Counted from the first letter of the stretch, positions 52,617-62,907 are shown. The stretch is 64,000 bases of DNA from Bin52 sp965213935 (GCA_965213935.1 CBDCAO010000010.1:640048-704047), one strand, 5' to 3'. Numbers and translations are program-made. Notes: a model not told the origin generated them from the letters alone.

Positions 52617-53747
52617 ATGCCCCTGTTCGGGAGTGCATCCGACCTCTGGTGCCGATTTCAAGGCGAGTTGTTTCCCGAACTGACTGACGCCGTGGGCCGT
52701 CTGTCGGATCGGCACCGAAAGCTGGTTGCGGTGCTGGAGTTTGCGCCTCCCGAGGACCATTTCAGCTGTCAGCCCGGTTTTGTGGGCCGTCCCTGCGCGG
52801 ACCGGGTGGCCCGCGCGTTCATTGCCAGGGCGATCTGGAACCTGGCGACCACGCGCGATCTGATCGACCGGATCGATGCGGATCCGGTGCTGCGACGGCT
52901 GTGCGGATGGCCACGGCGTTCCGCCATCCCGAGCGAGGCGACGTTCTCGCGCGCCTTCGCCGAGTGTGCCTCCAGCGACCTTCCGGCACGGATGCACGAA
53001 GCACTGGTCACCACGGCCCTGGAGACACCCATCGTCGGACATGTTTCGCGCGATTCCACCGCGATCGAGGCACGGGAGAAACCGGCACCGAAGCCGGCGA
53101 AGGCCGAAGGGCCGAAACGCAAGCGCGGCCGCCCACGCAAGGGTGAGGTGGTGGTGAAGGAAGACAAGCGGCTCGATGCGCAGCTGCGGATGGATCTTGC
53201 GGAAATGATCGCGGATCTGCCGAAGCAGTGTGACCGTGGCACGAAGCGGAATGGCAGGGGCCACACGGTGTCCTGGAACGGCTCCAAGCTGCATGTCGAC
53301 CCGGCGGACGGCGGCATCCCGATCAGCTGCCTTCTGACCTCGGCGTCACTGCACGACAGTCAGGCCGCGATCCCGTTGGCGACAGAGACCGGGCAGAGGG
53401 TGACGGACCCGTACGAGTTGATGGGCGCCGCCTGTGACGCGAAGCAGATCCACGAATTCAGCAAGAGCATGGGTCATGTCGCGATCATCGACCCCAATCC
53501 TCGTCGCGACGCGGCGCTCAAGGAGGCCGTGCGCCAGGACGCGAAGGCGCAACGGGCACTCAACGATCGCGATGCGACGGCGGTCCGCTACACCGAACAC
53601 ACCAACAGCGAGAGGGTGAATGCCCGTCTGAAGGATGACGACGGTGGCCGTCATGTCCGGGTCCGAGGGGCGGCAAAGGTGTCCTGCCATCTCATGTTCG
53701 GCATCCTGGCACTGACTGTCGAGCACCTGCAGCGCCTCCTGCCCTGA
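52617..53747 (+). mobile_element. IS5-type DDE transposase
   Basis: A 376-residue transposase of normal length. The N-terminal helical domain has LTDAVGRLSDRHRKLVAVLEF and FIARAIWNLATTRDLIDRI, then RRLCGWPRRSAIPSEATFSRAFAE, as in IS5/IS1182-like enzymes. The first catalytic Asp is in SRDSTAIEAREK, a basic linker KRKRGRPRKGE follows, the second Asp is probably in MGAACDAKQI and the Glu in NSERVNARLKDD. The frame is unbroken, so the element may be active. Element ends were not determined. Confidence 0.85.
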
Positions 53748-53890
53748 ACTCCCCGTCTGCAAACCGATCCCGATCGCTTCCCGCGCAAGCAGCGGTCACG
53801 CCCGCCCGGATTCTGCCATATCAGGCCACATCCGCCAGATCAGGCCCCGGATGCGCGGCCAGGGACGGAAAATCGGCGCCAGCCACCTCC

Positions 53891-54130
53891 ATGAAGACCC
53901 GTCAGCGCTTCTCCCACCAGTCTGAGCTCGCAATCTTGAAAGAGGCTCCACAGAGAATGAAGCGCTCCGGCATGCGATGGCGGAGCGTCGGAGGACAGGC
54001 CGTTCTCACCTTCCGCGCCCTGCTCAAGTCCGGACGCTTCGAGAGCGCATGGAAGGCCATGATCGCCGCGGACGCCGCTCCGGCCAACGACAACATCAGC
54101 CTGAATCACGACCGGGCGCTCGCTGCATGA
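53891..54130 (+). pseudogene. Transposase C-terminal fragment (ISKra4-like)
   Basis: A 79-codon frame whose middle reads RMKRSGMRWRSVGGQAVLTFRALLKSGRFESAW, the tail signature of ISKra4-type transposases (G-M-R-W...G-A/Q-x-V-L-x-L/F-R-A-L). The catalytic part is missing. It lies 144 nt after the IS5-type transposase and marks the right side of the mobile region. Confidence 0.6.
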
Positions 54131-54238
54131 ACAAGACCGTGGGTGCTGCAACTACAACGGCCATACGAGATTCGCACCCTCCTGACATGGGAGGACTGGC
54201 GGCCCGGCTGGAATGGCCTGCGTGCGACGCGAAAGGCG

Positions 54239-54943
54239 TCAATGCGAAGTGCTGCAGGCGAACGCGGCGGCAAACCGATGCTCACCCAGGTCGATGAGGT
54301 GCCAACTGTCCGATGGAGCGTGGGGGAACCGAAATTCACCCGACCGGCCGCCCCGCAGCATTGTCTCGGGCACTTCGAACCCGGACGGATTCAGCGAAAA
54401 GCCGGAGCCAAGGGCCTTGATAAGTGCCTCCTTCATGCTCCAGAGCCGAAAAAAGAGGTGTTCCTTCTGCTGTCCGGAGGCGAGCGACAGCAAGCGGCGT
54501 TCCATCGGGCCGTAGACCAGGCTGCCGATGCCGTCGAGGTCGCGCCCGGGAGTGCGCTCGGCCACATCGATGCCAATCCTGTCATTCGATGCGAACACGA
54601 GCAGTCCGTGCTGACCACAGTGGCTGACGTTGAACCCGGTATGCGCACGCCGGCCGTCGATGAGAGCGTACGGTTTGCCGTGTTCGCCGTACCCGAATGA
54701 CAACTGGCTGTTGGTGCAGCCCAGTCGTTCCGCAAGGTTGATGCGGAGCGCCGCCCGACAGAGGACGAAACGCCGCCCGGCGCCGGGTACAAGAAAACGG
54801 TGCCATCGGGCCTTCTCTTCATCGTCAAGGAGAGAGAACGCGCGCGCCTCGCGATCTGCGTGCGGCGCGAGATCCACGTGGAACATGGTCGCACCCGCCA
54901 CGGTGTACCAGGGCCTCCACCACAGGGACGCTGTCGTCGGCAT
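54239..54943 (-). CDS. 4'-phosphopantetheinyl transferase superfamily protein
   Basis: A 234-residue protein from the ATG at 54943; the frame is open further upstream and the ribosome site is weak, so the start is not firm. Sfp-type signatures are clear: RRFVLCRAALRINLAERLG, FNVSHCGQHGLLV, GIDVAERTPGRD and FRLWSMKEALIKALGSGF. It transfers phosphopantetheine from CoA to a carrier-protein serine. No polyketide or peptide synthetase is in the window, so its partner lies elsewhere. It sits directly after the mobile island. Confidence 0.88.
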   Translation of the reverse strand: MPTTASLWWRPWYTVAGATMFHVDLAPHADREARAFSLLDDEEKARWHRFLVPGAGRRFVLCRAALRINLAERLGCTNSQLSFGYGEHGKPYALIDGRRAHTGFNVSHCGQHGLLVFASNDRIGIDVAERTPGRDLDGIGSLVYGPMERRLLSLASGQQKEHLFFRLWSMKEALIKALGSGFSLNPSGFEVPETMLRGGRSGEFRFPHAPSDSWHLIDLGEHRFAAAFACSTSH

Positions 54944-56023
54944 TGGAAACTCGTACCAGCCTGATGTCAGTCGCGTCCAGCGTCGGCGGCTTGAGGACCG
55001 GTCGACGCGCGATGCCGGCGCTGCCTCCACAGTGTCGGACCGGGCCCCGATGGGACCCATCCGGATGCGTGAATGTGACAACACGCATTTGAGGCGAGAC
55101 GAGCCGAAAGGGGGAGATCCGGTTCCGGCTTCCCGGTACCTGTTCTTCGCAGTGCAACCGACCTCGGCACCTGCCTGCAGTCGGTCGCGGTCCGTCTCGA
55201 CACCGCACGGCGCGATCCATGCGGCCTGGAAAGGAGCCTCCCGTAAACAGCATGCCTGCTCGCGGGACCGGCGCCCGCGGTGATGTCACCGGAACAACAG
55301 GAGATGGAAACAAAGCCGATCGGAAGTCATGCTGTGCGAGTGACGGGGGTTGAGCCTTCGGCGGCGCTGCCGTAACCGGGAGGCATGGTGGTGAGCGCGC
55401 AGGGACCAGGAGGCCGGACAGAAGAACCGGTCAGGCGCACAGCTCGGCGCAGTTTCCGGTTCCTTCATGGGGATCGTCGTGACGGTGCCCGACCCCCGCA
55501 ACATCCTGGCATTGACGCCGGTGCCTTCGCTCACGGACAGCAGCCCGACTGCCGCGGCCATGATCTCCCGCATGATCCCGCCCGAGGCGCATGGTGCACT
55601 TCTTGCAGCGGTACCTGCACAGACCGGTCCGATTCGTGCCAGTCCGGAGTCCGGACGACCCGCGACCTTCGTCCCGTTCGTGTGGTTCTTCCCCGCGCCC
55701 GACCCGGGACCGGCCACCCGGGTTGAATTGCCGTACGCCCTGACCATGTCCGGATGCGCGATCCCGGGGCATGTTGCTGTCGACAGCGCTCCGGGGCTAC
55801 CTTCATGAGGCTGGACATCATGATCCGACTGATAGCTCTGCAGTGGCTGGTCCGCGCGGTACTGCTAGTCTCCGCGATGGCGCTCGCCATGCCCGGCAAG
55901 GATGTGATCAGCGTGGACAACCTGGAACCGTCTATCGGCGGGGCGGTTCCGGTCACGCCTGGCGCGGCAGCAGCCTGGCTGTTCCGCCGCATGGTACCTG
56001 CCCGCTGATCCGGAGAGATCGAC
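54944..56023. other. 1.08-kb stretch with no convincing gene
   Basis: Frames on both strands are short, Arg/Pro-rich and unlike known families. A weak candidate is 55805-56008 (+), encoding a short peptide with one hydrophobic segment (LIALQWLVRAVLLVSAMALAM), but no ribosome site supports it. The region may be decayed DNA next to the island and must hold the ggt promoter. Confidence 0.4.
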
Positions 56024-57604
56024 ATGCGCGACCTGCACCGGCCCGGCCGTTCCCCGGTCATGGCACCGGACGCGATGATTGCCACCAGCCACCCGCTGGC
56101 GAGCCAGGTCGGGATCGACATCCTCAACTCGGGCGGCAATGCCGTCGATGCGGCGATCGCGGCCTGTGCGACGCTGTGCGTGGTCGAGCCCGCCATGACC
56201 GGAGTCGGGGGTGACTGCTTTGCGCTCTATGCACCGGACGGGGCTTCACAGCCCGTCGCCATCAACGGGTCGGGCCGCGCACCGGCCGGCGCCAGCGTGG
56301 ACGCACTTCTCGAACGCGGGGTTTCGACCATCGAGGTCCAGAGCCCGCATGCCGTCACCGTGCCGGGAGCAGTCGCGGCCTGGTGCCGGCTCAATGCCGA
56401 TTACGGCCGCAAGGGGCTCGATGAGCTGCTGGCACCGGCCATCCACTATGCCGAGAACGGGTATCCGGTGGCGCAGCGGGTCGGTTCCGACTGGGCCGGG
56501 CTGATACCGAAGCTGATGGCCGATGCGGTATCCTCGCGCAAGATGACGCTCGACGGGTCCGCGCCCCGCGTCGGGACGATCTTCCGCCAGCCGGAGCTCG
56601 GCTCAACCCTGCGGCGGATTGCGAAGCAGGGCAGGGACGGGTTCTACACCGGACCGGTTGCCGACGACATCGTCGAGCGGCTGCGCGGTCTCGGCGGCTT
56701 GCACACCCTGGATGATTTCGCCGGTTGCGAGCCCGAGTACGTCAGCCCCATCTCGACCGACTACCGCGGATTTACCGTCTTTGAATGCCCTCCGAACGGA
56801 CAGGGGATCTGTGCCCTGATGCTGCTCAACGTCCTGTCCCGTCACCAGCCGGGCGGCATGTCGGAGGTCGACCGGGTCCATCTGATGGCGGAGGCGGCCA
56901 AGCGGGCCTACCGGCAGCGTGACCGCTACGTGACCGACCCCGGGTTCTGCACCGTGCCGGTCGACTGGCTGTTGTCCGGGGAACACGCGGCCCGGCTTGA
57001 TGCCCTGATCGACCCTGCCCGGTCGACGGAGATGGCGGAGACGGATTTCCCCGATCACGAGGACACGACCTATCTCTGCTGCGTCGATGCCGACGGCAAC
57101 GCCATCTCGTTCATCAACTCGCTGTTCGCCGGGTTCGGATCCGGCATCATGGCGGAAGGATCTGGCGTGATGCTGCAGAACAGGGGCAGTTCGTTCCGCG
57201 TCGACCATGACCATGCCAACCGGATCGAGGGCGGAAAGCGCCCGATGCACACCATCATTCCCGGCATGGTCATGAAGGACAACGCGGCCGTGGCGCCGTT
57301 CGGGGTCATGGGCGGCCATTACCAGCCTGTCGGCCACGCGAGCCTGCTCAGCCATGTCCTCGACCGCGGGCTGGACATCCAGGAGGCGATGGACCAGCCA
57401 CGCAGCCTTGCGATCAACGGTGTCCTGCAGGTCGAGAACGCCTTCGCGCCGGAGACCTATGTCGAACTCGAGCGGCGCGGCCACGTGCTTGAACATGTCG
57501 CGGCACCGCTCGGCGGCAGCCAGTGTGTCTGGATTGACCGGACCGAAGGGGTGCTGATCGGAGGATCGGACCCGCGCAAGGACGGGTGCGCGATCGGCTA
57601 CTGA
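56024..57604 (+). CDS. ggt: Gamma-glutamyltransferase family protein
   Basis: A 526-residue Ntn-hydrolase starting at 56024 behind GGAGAG. ATSHPLASQVGIDIL and SGGNAVDAAIAACATLCVVEP are family hallmarks. The autoprocessing site and nucleophile threonine are in DHEDTTYLCCVDADGNA near residue 346, followed by NSLFAGFGSG. PMHTIIPGMVM and GVMGGHYQPVGH complete the small subunit. No signal peptide is visible, so it may be cytosolic, unlike the periplasmic enzyme of enterobacteria. It hydrolyses or transfers gamma-glutamyl groups, or acts as an acylase. Confidence 0.93.
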   Translation: MRDLHRPGRSPVMAPDAMIATSHPLASQVGIDILNSGGNAVDAAIAACATLCVVEPAMTGVGGDCFALYAPDGASQPVAINGSGRAPAGASVDALLERGVSTIEVQSPHAVTVPGAVAAWCRLNADYGRKGLDELLAPAIHYAENGYPVAQRVGSDWAGLIPKLMADAVSSRKMTLDGSAPRVGTIFRQPELGSTLRRIAKQGRDGFYTGPVADDIVERLRGLGGLHTLDDFAGCEPEYVSPISTDYRGFTVFECPPNGQGICALMLLNVLSRHQPGGMSEVDRVHLMAEAAKRAYRQRDRYVTDPGFCTVPVDWLLSGEHAARLDALIDPARSTEMAETDFPDHEDTTYLCCVDADGNAISFINSLFAGFGSGIMAEGSGVMLQNRGSSFRVDHDHANRIEGGKRPMHTIIPGMVMKDNAAVAPFGVMGGHYQPVGHASLLSHVLDRGLDIQEAMDQPRSLAINGVLQVENAFAPETYVELERRGHVLEHVAAPLGGSQCVWIDRTEGVLIGGSDPRKDGCAIGY

Positions 57605-57722
57605 GTGAACCGGTCGTCCACTGCAGGTCGGTCGGGCCGTCGCGGCCGGAGAAATCGTGCTTGTCGGGCCCGCAGCGGATACCGACAATCCAGCATCATT
57701 GTCAGGAGGAAAGGGTCACGTC

Positions 57723-58769
57723 ATGGCGCGACGGTGGGTCAACAGGCCGGAAGGATCGAACTGGGGTGAATTCGGCCCGGATGACCAGAGAGGCCGTCTC
57801 AACCTGCTCACCCCGGAACGGGTTCTGAATGCCGTTCGCGAGGTCGAGACCGGGGAGCGGTTCTGCCTGTCGCTGCCGCTCGACTATCCGGGCGGGCGCC
57901 TGCTCAACCCGCGCCGGTTTCCGCCGCGCCTGTTTGCGACCCAGCGTGGCGGGCTGGCGAACTTCAACATGCCGCTTCATATCACCGATCCGCGGCTGAC
58001 CGACGTGGTGTGCGATGATGCCGCCCTGATCTGCCTGCAATACTCGACCCAGTGGGATAGTCTCTGCCATGTCGGTGGATGGTTCGACGCCGACGGTGAC
58101 GGGGAACCGGAGATCGTCTACTACAACGGCTGGCGTGGCGGCGAACATGTGGTCGGACCGGAGACCGACCGCCCCGGGGACGAGTTCACCCGTTTCGAGG
58201 GGTCGCAGGCCCGTGCACTGGGGATCGAGAACATGGCCGAGGCCTGCGCGCAGGGCCGCGGGGTTCTTGTTGACCTTGAGCGCCGTCACGGGCGCGCCCG
58301 GGTGCAGGTCGGCTACGAGGAACTGATGCGGATCATGGAGGAAGACGGGATCGAGGTGGAAGAAGGCGACATGGTGTGTTTCCACACCGGTTTCGCCCAG
58401 GGGTTGCTGGACATGGGGCGCGCGCCCGACGAATACAGCCTGCACCACAGCTTCGCCTGTCTCGACGGCCGGGATGCCCGACTGCATGACTGGATCCGCG
58501 ACAGCGGCGTCGCGGTGGTGATCGGCGACAACTACGGCATCGAGGATACCTCCGTTCCGTTGCCGCCGGGCGACGCGCCTCTCGCCATGCTCCCGCTGCA
58601 CGAACTGTGCATCTTCAAGCTCGGTATCCACATCGGCGAGATGTTCTACCTGACCGGTCTGCGTGACCGTCTCGCGGAACTCGGGCGACATCGGTTCCTG
58701 CTGACCGCGCCGCCCCTGCGCCTGCCGGGAGCGGTGGGAAGCCCGCCCGCTCCAATCGCCACGCTATAG
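57723..58769 (+). CDS. Cyclase family protein (kynurenine formamidase-like)
   Basis: A 348-residue protein from the ATG at 57723, after an AGGAGG box. The cyclase-family metal site is recognisable as STQWDSLCHVGGWF, and CFHTGFAQGLLDMG, then VVIGDNYGIEDT, and PLHELCIFKLGIHIGEMF follow, as in large metal-dependent hydrolases related to kynurenine formamidase. The classic HxGTHxD motif is replaced by the Q-W-D-x-L-C-H form of the longer subfamily. Substrate unknown; follows ggt by 118 nt. Confidence 0.88.
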   Translation: MARRWVNRPEGSNWGEFGPDDQRGRLNLLTPERVLNAVREVETGERFCLSLPLDYPGGRLLNPRRFPPRLFATQRGGLANFNMPLHITDPRLTDVVCDDAALICLQYSTQWDSLCHVGGWFDADGDGEPEIVYYNGWRGGEHVVGPETDRPGDEFTRFEGSQARALGIENMAEACAQGRGVLVDLERRHGRARVQVGYEELMRIMEEDGIEVEEGDMVCFHTGFAQGLLDMGRAPDEYSLHHSFACLDGRDARLHDWIRDSGVAVVIGDNYGIEDTSVPLPPGDAPLAMLPLHELCIFKLGIHIGEMFYLTGLRDRLAELGRHRFLLTAPPLRLPGAVGSPPAPIATL

Positions 58770-58801
58770 GTCCCAACCCATTCCGGAGAGTGATCGGTCC
58801 C

Positions 58802-60916
58802 ATGACCACGCACGTCCCCATTGCCAGACGTCCGCTGACCCGGCTGCTGGATCCCCGTTCGGTTGCCATCATCGGGGCCTCCGACAACCCGGCGCGCATC
58901 GGTGGACGTCCGCTCCACTACCTGCTCAACGGCCGGTTCGAGGGTGAAGTCCACGCGGTCAATGCGAACCGGAGCACCGTGCAGGGAGTGACGGCCTATC
59001 CGTCGATTCTCGAGGTGCCCGGCGAGGTTGACGCAGTGATCGTCGCGGTTCCCGCCCACTCCGTGGTTCAGACCATTACCGACTGCGCGGAGAAGGGAGT
59101 GGGTGCCGCGGTGATCTTCAGTTCCGGATTTGCCGAGCAGGATGAACAGGGAGCCGCGTGGCAGGCGGAGCTCACCGCGATATCGGCACGGACCGGAATC
59201 AGGCTGCTGGGACCGAACTGCCTTGGCGCATTCAATGCCCGCACCGACTGGCTGGCGACGTTTTCCACCAGTGTCGAACAGTACCCGGTTCAGCCCGGGC
59301 CGATCGCGATCGCGAGCCAGTCCGGCGCCTTCGGAAGCCATCTCTACACTGTGGCGGCCAAGCGCGGCGTGCGGTGCACCTACTGGGTCACCACAGGCAA
59401 TGAATCCGATATCGAGATTTCCGAGTGCATCGCGTGGTACGCCGACGCACCCGACGTCGGTGTGATCGCGGTCTACGCCGAGGGTGTGCGCAACGGGCCG
59501 GGGCTTCGTGACGCGCTCGAGAGGGCCTACGCCGCCAACAAGCCGGTGATCTTCCAGAAAGTCGGACGCAGCGGGGCCGGTGCCGAGGCCGCGGCATCGC
59601 ATACCGCCTCGCTCGCTGGCGCAGATGCTGTCTACGATGCGCTGTTCCGTCAGTACGGTGTTTGCCGGGTCGACTCGATCGAGGAACTGCTCGACATTGC
59701 GCTTGCCTGCCAGTCCGGTGCGATGCCGCGCGGCAACAAGCTCGGGATCATGACCATCTCCGGCGGCGCCGGCGTTCAGATGGCCGACACGGCCGAGGCA
59801 TGCGGGCTTGATGTCGCGCCGATGCCGACTGACCAGCAGGCGTACCTGAAGGAACTGATCCCGTTCGCCGGGGTGCGCAACCCGGTCGATATCACGGCCC
59901 AGGCACTGAATGACATGAGCCTGATCGGCAAGTTCATGCGCAGCATGATGGACGAGGGTGGCTATGATGCCGTGGTGGCGTTCTTCACCGTGGTTGCCGG
60001 TTCACGGATGATCTCCGAAAGGCTGATCGAGACTCTTCGGGACATCCGTGAGAAGTATGCCCATGCACCGATGGTGCTCTCGATCGTGGCACCGGACGAT
60101 GTGGTTCGTGCCTACGAGGAAGCCGGCTACACCATCCTCGAGGATCCGGCGCGTGCGGTCCGGGCAGCCGCGGCGATGGCGCATTTCGGAACCGCATTCG
60201 AACGCGGCGCCGGAGCTGCGCCGCCATCGCTGCCATCGGCCGCCGTCACGGTTCCCGACCGCACAGTGGACGAGGACGAGGCCCGCCGGATCCTTGCCTC
60301 GGCCGGAGTGCCGATGGCCGCAAGCAGACTTGCAACCACGCCCGGGGAGGCCGCGGAGGCATGGACCGCGATCGGCGTGCCCGTGGCGATGAAGATCGTT
60401 TCGCCGGACATCCTGCACAAGACCGAAATCGGCGCTGTCAGGCTCGACGTGAACTCGGCGGCGGAGGCGGCGCAGGCTTGTTCCGAGATCATGGATGCGG
60501 CGCGTCACCACTATCCGGATGCGCGGATCACGGGGGTCATCCTGTCGGAAATGGTCACCGGCGGGGTGGAGACCGTGCTCGGCGTGATCAGCGATCCGGT
60601 GTTCGGACCCGCGGTCATGTTCGGCCTCGGCGGTGTGTTCGTCGAGGTGCTGGGCGACGTGACATTCCGGATCGCTCCCTTCGGGATTGACGAGGCCCAT
60701 CGCATGATCCGCGAGATTCGTGGCATCAGGATGCTCGAGGGGGTGCGCGGCCAGCCTGCGTGCGACATCGATGCCCTGGCCCGTGCCCTGGTCAACCTGT
60801 CGGTGTTCGCCGCTGCCAATGCCGGCCGGTTCTCGAGCATCGACATCAACCCGTGCATCGTGCTGCCCGAAGGACAGGGTGTCGCCGGGGTGGACGCGCT
60901 GATCGTGCCGTCCTGA
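58802..60916 (+). CDS. ADP-forming acyl-CoA synthetase (fused alpha and beta subunits)
   Basis: A protein of 704 residues. A GTG at 58790 lies inside the GGAGAG box, so the ATG at 58802 is chosen. The CoA-binding domain starts LLDPRSVAIIGASDNPARIG; the second domain has IAIASQSGAFGSHLYT; the active histidine is in AASHTASLAGADAVYDALFRQYG near residue 265. The C-terminal ATP-grasp part has MKIVSPDILHKTEIGAVRLDV and GPAVMFGLGGVFVEVLGDV. It makes acyl-CoA with ATP to ADP conversion, or the reverse; acid specificity unknown. Confidence 0.92.
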   Translation: MTTHVPIARRPLTRLLDPRSVAIIGASDNPARIGGRPLHYLLNGRFEGEVHAVNANRSTVQGVTAYPSILEVPGEVDAVIVAVPAHSVVQTITDCAEKGVGAAVIFSSGFAEQDEQGAAWQAELTAISARTGIRLLGPNCLGAFNARTDWLATFSTSVEQYPVQPGPIAIASQSGAFGSHLYTVAAKRGVRCTYWVTTGNESDIEISECIAWYADAPDVGVIAVYAEGVRNGPGLRDALERAYAANKPVIFQKVGRSGAGAEAAASHTASLAGADAVYDALFRQYGVCRVDSIEELLDIALACQSGAMPRGNKLGIMTISGGAGVQMADTAEACGLDVAPMPTDQQAYLKELIPFAGVRNPVDITAQALNDMSLIGKFMRSMMDEGGYDAVVAFFTVVAGSRMISERLIETLRDIREKYAHAPMVLSIVAPDDVVRAYEEAGYTILEDPARAVRAAAAMAHFGTAFERGAGAAPPSLPSAAVTVPDRTVDEDEARRILASAGVPMAASRLATTPGEAAEAWTAIGVPVAMKIVSPDILHKTEIGAVRLDVNSAAEAAQACSEIMDAARHHYPDARITGVILSEMVTGGVETVLGVISDPVFGPAVMFGLGGVFVEVLGDVTFRIAPFGIDEAHRMIREIRGIRMLEGVRGQPACDIDALARALVNLSVFAAANAGRFSSIDINPCIVLPEGQGVAGVDALIVPS

Positions 60917-61274
60917 CCGGCGGCGGTCCTGCTGCGAACGGCACGCGTCGGGACGACCCGGCGGGCGGCCCTGGCTGCGGCAACTGTCGGACAGATGCAG
61001 GACCTCGCCAGAGCGGAAGAGGGGTGGGGTACGCTCCGGCTTCCGTCGTCGTGGTCCGTCCGCCAACACGGACGTTGCTACCGTGTTCGAGGCGACTGTC
61101 GAAGCCATGCACGTTGTCGGCGCAGACCCTCGCGAGTGATGTCCATGCTACAGCCGGCACCGATCGCGGGAGTTTTGAAACCGGGTCTTCTTGACAGATG
61201 ATCGCGCGCATCCGGCGCAGACAGATACCGCCGGTGCCCGGGTGCGCGGACCGCATCGCGCCTGTTGGCCGGTG
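60917..61274. other. 358-base convergent spacer
   Basis: Lies between the acyl-CoA synthetase stop and the D-2-hydroxyacid dehydrogenase stop. No gene or clear terminator was recognised; frames are short and Arg-rich. Confidence 0.4.
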
Positions 61275-62258
61275 TCAGTACCAGGCAGCCTTGTCGACGA
61301 CATTCTCGAAGCTGTCGAGCGGCTCGCCGGCAACGAACCGGCGCGCGTTTGCGACCAGGATCCGGTAGCGCCGCTCGGCGAGGTCCTGCGCATCGGCGAC
61401 CGCGATGTGCGGCGTCAGGATCACGTTCTCCATCGACCAGAGCGGGTGACCGTCGGGCAGGGGTTCGATCTCGAACACGTCAAGGCCGGCACCGGCAATG
61501 GTCCCGTTCGCAAGCGCGGCGACCAGATCGTCGAGGCTGGTGGTCATGCCCCGGCCGATGTTGATGAAATACGCCTCGGGCTTCATGCGCGCGAAGCGGT
61601 CCGAGTTCCACATGAGCTCGGTTTCGGGTGTGTGCGGAACCGTGGTGACGACGAAGTCGGCATCCGGCAGAACCGTGTCGAGATGCGACGGTGGATGGAT
61701 CTCGCCCGGACAGTCATGTTCGCGCCTCGCGTCGATGCCGATGATCCGCGCGCCCATGGCCGCGCACAGCCGTGCGGTCTCGGCCCCGATGCCGCCGACG
61801 CCGTGGATCAGCACGGTCGAGTTCACGATGTTGCGGTACCCGTGCTTGCGCGCATCCCTCGTCCACCGTCCTGTCCGCTGGGCATCCATCCAGTAGGGCA
61901 GGCCGCGCGAGAGCGCGAGCATGAACATGAGGATGTGGTGGGCGATGTGGTCGGAATAGATGCCACGCAGGTTGGTGATGACCACCGGGTGGTCGATCAG
62001 TTCCTGGTGATAGTAGCCGGCAAAGGGTGCGGCGAACGGGCATTGCAGCCAGCGTATGCGTTTCGCCGCGCGCACCGCACCGGGCGGGATCCAGCCGAGT
62101 GCCGCGTCAGCGCGTTCAAGCATGGCGGGAACGTCGGCCTCGGTTCCGGCGCAGGCAACCTCGAGCCCGGGCACGTCCTCGCGCAGCCGGTCTGCAAGCG
62201 CGGGAACATTGTCTGTAAACGGGGGCAGGATCGCGAAGACCAGCCGGTTGTCGCTCAT
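61275..62258 (-). CDS. D-2-hydroxyacid dehydrogenase family protein
   Basis: A 327-residue enzyme from the ATG at 62258, with GAGGCG upstream. The NAD fold has VLIHGVGGIGAETARL (GxGxxG) near residues 146-161. Catalytic residues are Arg in FINIGRG, Glu in DVFEIEPLP and His in LTPHIAVA. The family reduces 2-keto acids or oxidises D-2-hydroxyacids such as glyoxylate/hydroxypyruvate. It lies 19 nt after the CoA-transferase B gene on the same strand. Confidence 0.92.
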   Translation of the reverse strand: MSDNRLVFAILPPFTDNVPALADRLREDVPGLEVACAGTEADVPAMLERADAALGWIPPGAVRAAKRIRWLQCPFAAPFAGYYHQELIDHPVVITNLRGIYSDHIAHHILMFMLALSRGLPYWMDAQRTGRWTRDARKHGYRNIVNSTVLIHGVGGIGAETARLCAAMGARIIGIDARREHDCPGEIHPPSHLDTVLPDADFVVTTVPHTPETELMWNSDRFARMKPEAYFINIGRGMTTSLDDLVAALANGTIAGAGLDVFEIEPLPDGHPLWSMENVILTPHIAVADAQDLAERRYRILVANARRFVAGEPLDSFENVVDKAAWY

Positions 62259-62277
62259 CGGTCGCCTCGCTTTCGGG

Positions 62278-62907
62278 TCAGTCGACGAGTGCCGCCTCGG
62301 TGACCGCCTCGATATCGGCCAGGCTGACATCGGGCGCCCGTTCGAGCACCCTGATGCCGCCTTCGACGACATCGAACACACCGAGATTGGTGATGATGCG
62401 GTCCACCACCCCCTTGCCGGTGAGCGGCAGGGAGCACTCACGGAGCAGCTTCGACTCACCCTTCCTGTTGGCGTGGTCCATGATCACCACGATCCGTTTC
62501 ACACCGGCCACCAGGTCCATCGCACCGCCCATGCCCTTGACCAGGCGGCCCGGGATCATCCAGTTGGCGAGGTCGCCGGTCTCGGACACCTCCATGGCTC
62601 CGAGGATCGAGATGTCGATATGCCCGCCGCGGATCATGGCGAAACTATCGGAAGACGAAAAGTAGCTCGTTTTCGACAGTTCGGTCACGGTCTGCTTGCC
62701 GGCATTGATCAGGTCGGGATCGACCTCGTCCTCGGTCGGAAACGGGCCCATTCCCAACATGCCGTTTTCGGACTGCAGGGTGATGTCGTAGGTGGCAGGC
62801 ACGTAGTTCGAAACCAGGGTCGGAATACCGATCCCGAGATTGACGTAGAATCCGTCCTGCAGTTCAGCTGCGGCCCGTTCGGCCATCTGGTTTCTGTCCC
62901 AGGGCAT
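62278..62907 (-). CDS. scoB: 3-oxoacid CoA-transferase subunit B
   Basis: A 209-residue subunit. VNLGIGIPTLVSNYVP begins the fold, and the catalytic glutamate is Glu47 in LQSENGMLGMGP. DISILGAMEVSETGDLANWMIPGRLVKGMGGAMDLV is diagnostic of the SCOT/PcaJ group. It moves CoA from succinyl-CoA to a 3-oxoacid such as acetoacetate or 3-oxoadipate. Subunit A is 30 nt upstream. With the pcaF thiolase at 32 kb, a beta-ketoadipate role is possible. Confidence 0.95.
   Translation of the reverse strand: MPWDRNQMAERAAAELQDGFYVNLGIGIPTLVSNYVPATYDITLQSENGMLGMGPFPTEDEVDPDLINAGKQTVTELSKTSYFSSSDSFAMIRGGHIDISILGAMEVSETGDLANWMIPGRLVKGMGGAMDLVAGVKRIVVIMDHANRKGESKLLRECSLPLTGKGVVDRIITNLGVFDVVEGGIRVLERAPDVSLADIEAVTEAALVD

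Noticed and set aside
55467..55808. 113-codon plus-strand frame between the phosphopantetheinyl transferase and ggt
   Set aside because: No clear ribosome site, Pro/Ala-rich composition, no recognisable family, and other frames in the same DNA are equally open.
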